Assembly (NCBI GenBank): GCA_963965975.1 | Contig: OZ014418.1 | Location: 5,530,775 to 5,594,774, forward strand | Direction: 5' to 3' | DNA length: 64,000 nucleotides | DNA from: Xestospongia bergquistia | Lineage: Eukaryota; Porifera; Demospongiae; Haplosclerida; Petrosiidae | In this document: piece by piece, positions 56,900 through 64,000 of the stretch | Layout: each line of letters opens with the position of its first letter | How positions within the stretch are numbered: the stretch's first letter is position 1 | Notes under the pieces: generated by a model | Seen by the model: the letters and a program-made list of their open reading frames with translations, nothing else | The model's database searches: none | What the model was told of the DNA's origin: nothing | Position numbers and translations under genes: made by a program

Positions 56900-57125
56900 T
56901 GTTAATGTTTACTATAGTTTGTTTATGTATTATCATTCATTATGTTAATGTTTACTCTAGTTTGTTTATCAATTATCATTCACTTCCTGTTTGACCATCA
57001 TTTATACTAATTATCACTTATAATTAATTTGATCTCGTATAAATTGGAAGCACACACTTTAAAAAGAGAGTTTTTTGTTGAATGTCAAATTTTGTATCTC
57101 GTTCAATCCGGGAGAGAACTCAACA
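56900..57125 (+). repeat. 3' LTR of the BEL/Pao element
   Basis: About 226 bp from TGTTAATG to CTCAACA, preceded by a G-rich stretch (GGCCGGCGG) that would serve as the priming tract. It starts with two 43-bp tandem repeats (56898-56940 and 56941-56983) and has a TATAAA at 57038-57043. The end is set by the resumption of SMC6 homology at 57126. The start is inferred from the TG rule. Confidence 0.65.
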
Positions 57126-57418
57126 ATGTCTTTATGGATCTTATGAATCGTCGTATTAGTATGCAACTAATGTTAGAAGGAGCTGAAACACTGCAGAGCA
57201 AACAGTTCATTTTCTTAACACCACAAGACATGAGGTATACACTAGATTTTGTTAGCCTTAAATAGACCTTGTTTACTGTTTTATTGAGTTTTAATGCAGA
57301 ATTATGTAACACCAATTAACATATTTTTTATCATAGTACTTTAGGTATCAAGTATCCTGATTGATGTAAAATCTTAAGGCTAAATGCTCCTGATCGTACT
57401 CAATGTACACTAGACTAG
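57126..57418 (+). pseudogene. Duplicated last two exons of SMC6
   Basis: 57126-57234 copies the end of exon 20 ([18 protein letters not shown] region), 57235-57336 the intron with intact GT and AG, and 57337-57418 the last exon. A CGA to TGA change at 57362-57364 introduces a stop. Retention of the intron shows DNA duplication, not retroposition. It cannot make SMC6, since the ATPase motifs upstream are missing. Confidence 0.9.
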
Positions 57419-58395
57419 TAACATCATTAGTATAATATATCACGTGGTAAGTTAGTGATTTTATGATTTATTACTTTTTCCTTTTAGCCAGATCTGTTTA
57501 ACCAAAGGAACATTTATGACCTCATTTATTTTGTTTAACAAATATAAAATATTTTGATGATGTATATTCTCTTATACTATTATTTGTATACTAACTATTT
57601 GGCTTGTTTTGTAATAATGAGATATTATAAGTCTTGATAGAGGCTGTATAGTACAGTACAGCACAGCATATTTCTACTACTGAATATGTGATCAAAAACT
57701 GTTTGTTGTTAGTCATCTGTTATTTGTTTTAGGCAGAACATTTAAAATTCAATTTGTACACTGTGTATAACATGCACAGGCAATATACTTACTTACAAAT
57801 TTAAACTCTTACCACAACTTAGTGTTTTCACCTGCACAAATAGTTAGTCTGTACAACACAGAGTTTCACTCAGTCAAAACAAAGTCTATTTATAGCAAAA
57901 TATGCAATAAAAACAGGTAATGTACATTAAGTGAAATGTGGTATTCATAATACTAATGCATATATGAAATTATATGTGATATACAATCTATATTATGTAC
58001 ATGCTCTTTGAGAATATATTTCTGATAGAATTCCAGCTTGGTGCTAATGACTGAGACAGACCTTTGTAAAGACAACAGACCTTTGTAAAGGTGGCATATT
58101 TACTTATCATTTCAAGAACTATTACTACAATTGTTATAATATTGTTAGAGTGTCTTAGATAATGAGTATAGTTAACATATTAACACATACTTAAGTCTAA
58201 TATAAAAACAAGAATAAAGTATATAGCACAGATGCGACATTAAAACGCATAGTTACATTAATGACAAGTCTGTCTGGATGTCTGTGTGAAAAGTAAATTA
58301 AGTTCCTTGATGTAAGTCAAACACTTTAGACACCAGAGAAGAACAAAGATTAACATGCCAATTGGGGGTGCCCAAGAATAAGATTAGCTGGTTAG
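57419..58395 (+). other. Duplicate of the SMC6 3' flank
   Basis: Matches 49961-50925 with small indels. No gene. Confidence 0.6.
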
Positions 58396-59050
58396 TTTGT
58401 TTGTAGACATGAGTTGTCAAGTAATGCTTAAACTTCCAAGCATTTGGTGCTCTTCATTCGTGCAAGCTCAGATTGAAGGTCTGAAATACTTGAGGTACAG
58501 AAATATAGATATTTCATATATGATGGTTTCTGCACTGTGGTTGCTGTTACCATAATGTCCAATTTACCAGCAATTTTCTAGCTATCACAACATTTCATGA
58601 TGGTCTAAATAATTATTCTTGAGCTTGGAATTGCTCTCTCCTACCAGACACTTAGCTCCTCCTTTTTTCTGATGTATATTACATCCTGTCTTCAAGTTCT
58701 GGCTAATAACACATCAATTATTACCATATATAGTGCATCAGAAATTTCTGCAACTGTTATTGTAGGCAGCATATAATAACAGTTATCTATCTGTTGGTTA
58801 TGGTTACTATAATGTCATAACACAGTGTGGAGGATCAATGTCATTAACTAGTATCTCTGGTGGAGTGCCTATATGCCATGAACTATGTGATGTATAGGAG
58901 GGACCTGTGCCATGAACTAGTACCCTAGTGATATCAAGGCAATTAAGGTTGATTAAAGCAACTAAAAGAGAGGGAGAGGCTACTTTGAAAGCTCAAGATA
59001 ATTCATTGCCTTTATTGTTAAAATATTTGAAATAAGACTTCTAAAGTGGA
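58396..59050 (+). pseudogene. Old N-terminal receptor relic (first of two)
   Basis: Same structure as 50930-51600, with the shared TAG at 58579-58581 and the 'ctctggtggagtgcctatat' insertion. Internal deletions, for example after 'gtaccctagtgatatc'. Followed by a related 5' flank (59050-59486) that is not attached to a gene. Confidence 0.7.
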
Positions 59051-59486
59051 TGCCTCACATGAAAACATACTTTTCTGTGTACAATAATCTTATAAGTCTT
59101 CTACTTTTGTAGTTATTGTGGCATAAAAATTAAGGCGAAAGAATAAGACCACGTTGTGTCATCTCTAATATAGGGATGTCATGAATAAATAATTTTATAT
59201 TTTAAGTAAATAATTACACTAGGCAGATTTTTGTCATTAATTTTTGTATATATTGTATTTGTACTTTTATTATTATCTTAATTCACTATAAAAATTGATT
59301 GGTTGATTCACCTATGATATACAGGTAGTAGTGAAATTATTTATGCAAACTAAAAGTAAGCATCACACTGTTTTCATTCCTAACATACTAAAGATATTTA
59401 GTCAGTATGATAGTACAGTGTGATGAGCAGTCAATCTAATAGAATGTTAAGAATGAAAACAATATGTTTATTTTCAGTTTACATAA
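59051..59486 (+). other. Orphan copy of the B-type 5' flank
   Basis: Related to 51601-52060 and 60060-60440 ('gcaaactaaaagtaagcatc'). It breaks off at 'gtttacataa' and runs straight into the second relic, so a unit of relic plus flank was duplicated in tandem here. Confidence 0.5.
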
Positions 59487-60095
59487 TACCAGCAATTCTC
59501 TAGCCATCACAACATTTCATGATGGTCTAAATAATTATTATTGAGCTTCAAATTGCTCTCTTCTACCAGACACCCAGCTCCTCCTCTCTTCTGATGTATA
59601 TTACATCCTTCCTGTCTTCAAGTTCCTTTTGTCAACACATCAATTATTACCATATATAGTGCATCAGAAATTTCTGCAACTGTTATTGGAGGCAGCATAT
59701 AATAACAGTTATCTATCTGTTGGTTTTGGTTACTATAATGTCATAACACAGTGTGGAGGATCAATGTCATTAACTAGTATCCTCTGGTGGAGTGTCTATA
59801 TGCCATGAACTATGTGATGTATAGGAACCTATGCTATCAACTAGTACCCTAGTGATGCAGTTTTAGTTTTTGAGCATCAATAACATTACATATCAGTTAT
59901 TCCTTAGATATCATGACAATTAAGTTGATTAAAGCAAATAAACATGGTGTCTCTGGGAAGGCTATTTTGAAAGCTCAAAATAATTCATTGCCTTCATTGT
60001 TTTAAAACACTTGAAACAAGACCTCTAAAAGTGGATGCCTCACATGAAAACATACTTTTCTGTGTATAAATAATCTTATAAGACTTCTACTTTTG
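59487..60095 (+). pseudogene. Old N-terminal receptor relic (second of two)
   Basis: It starts abruptly at 'taccagcaattctctag' (shared TAG at 59511-59513) and follows 51095-51715 almost base for base over much of its length. Noncoding. Confidence 0.7.
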
Positions 60096-60514
60096 TAGTT
60101 ATAATGTAGGGACGACATGAATAAGTAATTATATATTTTAAGTAGGTAATTACACTAGGCAGATTTTTCATTCATGTTTGTATGTATTGTATTTGTACTC
60201 TCATTATTTATTATCTTAATTCACTATAAAAATGATTGGTTGATTTAACCAACATATAGTTATACAGGTAGTAGCAAAATTAGTTATGCAAACTAAAAGT
60301 AAGCATCACACTGTTTTCATTCCTAACATACTTAGGATATTTAGTCAGTATGATAGTACAGTGTGATGAAACAATCAATATAATAGTACGTTAAGAATGC
60401 AAACAATATGTTTACTTTCAGTTTACATCATAAACTTGCTTCAAATATACAACCTGTATGACCATATATTGATTAAATCAACTGATCAATTTCTAGTTTT
60501 TAGATCACAAAGTG
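60096..60514 (+). promoter_or_regulatory. 5' flank of the 60515 gene
   Basis: Nearly identical to 51720-52112. It ends 'ctagtttttagatcacaaagtg' before the ATG, with the same possible splice acceptor. Confidence 0.45.
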
Positions 60515-63500
60515 ATGGCTCTTGTACTGTGGTTGCTGTTAATAGTGTCTAGTTTACCAGTAATTCTCTCTCACAGTATTCCATTAACAGAACCTGATGA
60601 TCTGAATAATTATCTTTGTGGTCCAGATCACTCTCTTCTACCTGACACTCAATTACTCCTCTCCTCTGATGTACACCACATTCTGTCTTCAAGTTCCTTT
60701 TGTCTGGTTAGTAACACATCAAATATTTCGTTATGTAGTACATCAGAAACTCCTGCAACTATTACTTGTAGTCATCATAATAATAGTTATGTATCTGTTG
60801 GCTTTGGTTTCTATAATGTTAGTGGATTATTAATTGACAATGTAGAGATGAGACAGTGTGGAGGACCAATGCCATCAACTAGTACCCTCTATCCTAATGA
60901 CACAGCTTTTTACTTTCATGAGGATCAGTCAGTAACATTATTTATCAGTTATTCCTCTGATATCACAATACTTGGGGTAAATATTAACAATTATTATGGT
61001 CTTGCTATTCTTTTAATTAATCCTAATAAAAACACAACACTTATTAATGTCAACATTAGTTCTTCTTCTAGCAGTGGGCAGTGTTCTATAAATCTACTTC
61101 CAAGTTGTGGTGGATCAGGACTTATATTGTATTTTAGTAATTTGGAGAACAAAGTGGAAGTGTTGGGAGGACATGTAGTACTAAACAGTGTGATTATAGA
61201 AGGGAATATAAACTTAGTACCATATAGTGATACAGCAAATGCTGGTAAAGTCCATACTGAGGAGCCTAAAGCAATCAGTGCTTTTGCAGCTGGTATGACA
61301 GTTATATTTAGTCAAGGGGACTACAGTGCTAATGTACTTTTATCAGAGACACATTGGCTTAGAGACACAGGTGGTGTCTTTGATGGTTTATCATTAATAT
61401 TTAGTGATGCACCAATAGAAAAAACTTCTGTTATGATTGCAAACTCTCACTTTTTTCAAAGTGCTTTTAATTTTGCAAGTTCAGCTGTGATTGGTTGCAT
61501 TGTAACTACAACAAGGGCTTCAAATTCTTGCTTTGAAAGTGCATCTGATAATCCATGGAACATCATAACAATTGTTAATAGCTCTGTGCATGATTACCAT
61601 GATCTATTTCATACTAATAATAATGACTTCAATTCTTACAATACAAATCAATACAATCACTCAATTTTCTATATTCTTACATCTTCAGATGTGTCTAAAA
61701 AGTTAGGAATTCACATATCTCATTTGAATTACGAACAAAGTTACATCGGATTGCGTAATCCACTTATCCTCACAGAAACCATTAAAGGCTATACACATCA
61801 GTTTAAAAATTTGCACTTAGTTTTACAATCAGTTGTTATGTTTCAAAAATATAACTATTCATTAAACACAACTTCAAATGCTGGTAAATTGGTTTTTGCA
61901 AACACAGCTACTGTTTACATCAATGGTGATAAAAATATTTTCAATTCTTTGACAGGCTCAGTAATACAAGCATACAACAGTGACATTCATTTGAATGGTA
62001 CAATGGTTTTCTATAACAATAAAGCTAGTCATGGAGCTGCTATTCGACTTGATTCATTATCACATCTCTTTGTTCATGAATCTACTAATGCTTCTTTTAT
62101 TAAGAATAGTGCTACCTTTTATGGTGGTGCAATATACTCTCACATGGACAGAAATCTTCCAAATATAAACCCACTTTGTGCTATTCAAGTAGTGACTCAA
62201 AACATATTAGAAGTTAAGGCCAAAATGATTTTTAAACAAAACAGTGCTATACTTGCTGGTAACTCCATTTATATGTCTCCACTTTATGAATGTCAACAAT
62301 TGTACTTAAAAGGAGTCAATTCTAGTGACTTATATAAGAAACTGTTTCAGTTCAAAGGAGACAATGCAAATCATACTGGAGAAATATCATCAGTAGCTGT
62401 AAGCACAAATGGTTGTAGTAACGTTGATATTAGTGATAATGACCAGATCAAAGTGTATCCAGGTGAAACAATAATAATTGGTTTGAGAGCATTTGATTTA
62501 AATAGAAATCCTACTTATGCTCAAATATTTGCCAGGTTATCCAGAGTTGGAAAATGGTTGCACAATAATAAGAATTTATCAATGACATACGATGTCACAA
62601 ATTTGTTACCAGTTGAGCAACTAATTCAAACTGTCTATGCCAACAGATGTACTCTATTAAATTTTACAATATTCCCAGAAAGTACAAGTAAAATAATGTA
62701 TTTACATTTTGAGGTCTTGGGATACATTCCTACATCTTCAGTCATACTGGTTCCACAAACCTGTCCAACAGGATTTGTATACAATAGTAAAGCCAAAGCA
62801 TGTGTGTGTAGTTCATTTCTGGCAGAGTTTGGTATCACACAATGTGATATTGATACTACATCTGTTTATATTCCATCTCAATCATGGCTGGGGATTGTTG
62901 ATAATGGAAACATTGTTGGTTACACTGAACACTGTCCTCCAGGATACTGTCTACCAAACACAACTATCAATATAACACAAGCTGACATTATTTGTAGAGG
63001 AAATCGTATGGGATGGCTATGTGGTGAATGTAAGGAGGGCTACAGTGTTGTCTTAGGTAGCACTGATTGTTATGAGTGTTCTAATACACTACATAGTGTA
63101 CTTGCTGTAACATTTGGTATGCTAGGTGGTATAGTGTATGTATTAGTGTTGTTTAGTTTGAGACTGACTATTGACTTAGGAACAATTGGAGGCTTGATTT
63201 TTTGGTTAAATATTATCTGGCCAGCTGTCATACCATCATCTGATATAGCAATCACCAATACAGCTCTACGATATATGGTGGACCTGTTGACTTCTGTCGA
63301 ATATCAATGGAATACACCAGTATGTATAGCAAGTAATCTCAATGAGCTAGCCAAAACAGGCATATTGTACATTTACCCTGTTTATTTTTGGTTAATAGTT
63401 GTTATCATTGTTCTCTTAAGTCGATGTTCTATTAGGATTGCTAACCTTATTGTTGGGTCCTCTGTACAAGTACTTGTAACATTGATGTACATCTCATATT

Positions 63501-64000
63501 CAGATCTGTTATCCATATCATTAATTGTTCTTACACCAGCACATATTCACTTTAATAGCATTGATAATACTGGTAAGTTACTGGTTTGGTTTAGAGATGG
63601 CAGTGTTCTGTATGGCCAAAACTCTCACCACATTGTTCTATTATGTGTGAGTATTGGAGTACTCTCTTTCTTCATCATACCTTTTACATTGGTTGGATTG
63701 TTTGGAGTGAAAATGCTGAGGAGTCGTTTCATTGCCAAGTACTTTCGTCCATTTATTGATGCTATTCATGGACCTTATAAAGAGAAGCTAAGGTACTGGT
63801 TTGGAGTGAGGTTGATTGTTCTCTTTCTCATCTATATTGTTATTGCTGTTCTTCAAGGTAGCAACATGACTCTACAACTGTTACTGTTGATATTTATATT
63901 GGGTTCATTTACTATTGTACAAGCTATTGTCCTGCCATATAAGAACAAGATATTAAATGCATTAGACTTGTGGTTTATGGTACTTCTGTTGATCAATTTC
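60515..64000 (+). CDS. Beta-helix/multi-TM receptor-like protein, B-type leader, 3' partial
   Basis: ATG at 60515 opens MALVLWLLLIVSSLPVILSH, identical to the leader of the 32741 gene, and the frame shows no stop for 1162 codons to the window end. The order of domains is as in other copies: ectodomain, a beta-helix motif with FIKNSATFYGGAIY (about 62095-62137), HCPPGYC and WLCGECKEGYS, then hydrophobic segments up to ALDLWFMVLLLINF, where the window stops. About 90 residues including the last membrane segment and tail are missing. Small oddities: CYEC instead of CYKC near 63070 and SNSTG changed to IDNTG near 63560. Judged functional but incomplete in view. Confidence 0.85.
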   Translation, partial: MALVLWLLLIVSSLPVILSHSIPLTEPDDLNNYLCGPDHSLLPDTQLLLSSDVHHILSSSSFCLVSNTSNISLCSTSETPATITCSHHNNSYVSVGFGFYNVSGLLIDNVEMRQCGGPMPSTSTLYPNDTAFYFHEDQSVTLFISYSSDITILGVNINNYYGLAILLINPNKNTTLINVNISSSSSSGQCSINLLPSCGGSGLILYFSNLENKVEVLGGHVVLNSVIIEGNINLVPYSDTANAGKVHTEEPKAISAFAAGMTVIFSQGDYSANVLLSETHWLRDTGGVFDGLSLIFSDAPIEKTSVMIANSHFFQSAFNFASSAVIGCIVTTTRASNSCFESASDNPWNIITIVNSSVHDYHDLFHTNNNDFNSYNTNQYNHSIFYILTSSDVSKKLGIHISHLNYEQSYIGLRNPLILTETIKGYTHQFKNLHLVLQSVVMFQKYNYSLNTTSNAGKLVFANTATVYINGDKNIFNSLTGSVIQAYNSDIHLNGTMVFYNNKASHGAAIRLDSLSHLFVHESTNASFIKNSATFYGGAIYSHMDRNLPNINPLCAIQVVTQNILEVKAKMIFKQNSAILAGNSIYMSPLYECQQLYLKGVNSSDLYKKLFQFKGDNANHTGEISSVAVSTNGCSNVDISDNDQIKVYPGETIIIGLRAFDLNRNPTYAQIFARLSRVGKWLHNNKNLSMTYDVTNLLPVEQLIQTVYANRCTLLNFTIFPESTSKIMYLHFEVLGYIPTSSVILVPQTCPTGFVYNSKAKACVCSSFLAEFGITQCDIDTTSVYIPSQSWLGIVDNGNIVGYTEHCPPGYCLPNTTINITQADIICRGNRMGWLCGECKEGYSVVLGSTDCYECSNTLHSVLAVTFGMLGGIVYVLVLFSLRLTIDLGTIGGLIFWLNIIWPAVIPSSDIAITNTALRYMVDLLTSVEYQWNTPVCIASNLNELAKTGILYIYPVYFWLIVVIIVLLSRCSIRIANLIVGSSVQVLVTLMYISYSDLLSISLIVLTPAHIHFNSIDNTGKLLVWFRDGSVLYGQNSHHIVLLCVSIGVLSFFIIPFTLVGLFGVKMLRSRFIAKYFRPFIDAIHGPYKEKLRYWFGVRLIVLFLIYIVIAVLQGSNMTLQLLLLIFILGSFTIVQAIVLPYKNKILNALDLWFMVLLLINF

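Larger units (their letters stand above)
53224..57125 (+). mobile_element. BEL/Pao LTR retrotransposon, 5'-truncated
   Basis: Higher-GC sequence than the neighbours, encoding a degenerate BEL/Pao pol and ending in one LTR. There is no gag and no 5' LTR. The left joint lies directly before the protease active site within receptor coding sequence. On the right, after the LTR end CAACA, duplicated SMC6 exon 20 begins. Because the two flanks come from different loci, this is not a simple insertion. No target-site duplication can be tested. Confidence 0.88.

Overview
This is an AT-rich eukaryotic window (about one-third G+C by eye). It holds an intron-rich housekeeping gene with short introns inside a field of tandemly duplicated, intronless membrane-protein genes. 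SMC6, progestin/adipoQ-type (PAQR) receptors, a BEL/Pao retrotransposon and beta-helix/multi-TM receptor-like genes together indicate a metazoan. A demosponge such as Amphimedon is my best guess, by gene style and not by any search.

Layout. Most of the window is an array of one gene family on the + strand. Each full copy has a signal peptide, a roughly 850-residue ectodomain with FxxN/GGAI beta-helix motifs, a Cys-rich module, about nine hydrophobic segments and an acidic tail, about 1250 aa in all. Copies: 3-2201 (5' partial), 4130-6360 (scrambled pseudogene), 7021-10794 (intact), 12207-15982 (lightly broken), 18024-21782 (intact), 25340-27041 (broken), 32741-36508 (intact), 52113-53223 (broken, cut by a retroelement) and 60515-64000 (open, runs off the window). 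Two subfamilies differ in tail and leader: A up to about 16 kb, B from 18 kb on. Five older N-terminal relics share one nonsense codon and lie upstream of B copies.

Between 27.9 and 42.6 kb are PAQR genes: two nearly identical minus-strand copies (29021-29947, which has a shifted N-terminus, and 39671-40675) and six relics. The 27.9-30.2 kb and 38.1-40.8 kb blocks are segmental duplicates.

At 42890-49960 lies a complete SMC6 gene that I could splice into 21 exons in phase (1100 codons plus stop). Its exon 2 has four degenerate relics beside receptor genes. Its last two exons are duplicated at 57126-57418, with a stop. A BEL/Pao element (53224-57125) without 5' LTR or gag joins a receptor pseudogene on its left to the duplicated SMC6 exon on its right, marking a rearrangement breakpoint.

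The SMC6 gene should act in the SMC5/6 genome-maintenance complex. The receptor-like and PAQR proteins should act at membranes. Nothing in the sequence ties these three jobs together: their proximity looks like the product of repeated local duplication. The strongest leads are the receptor array itself, its mosaic (gene-conversion) structure, and several readable mutation scars.
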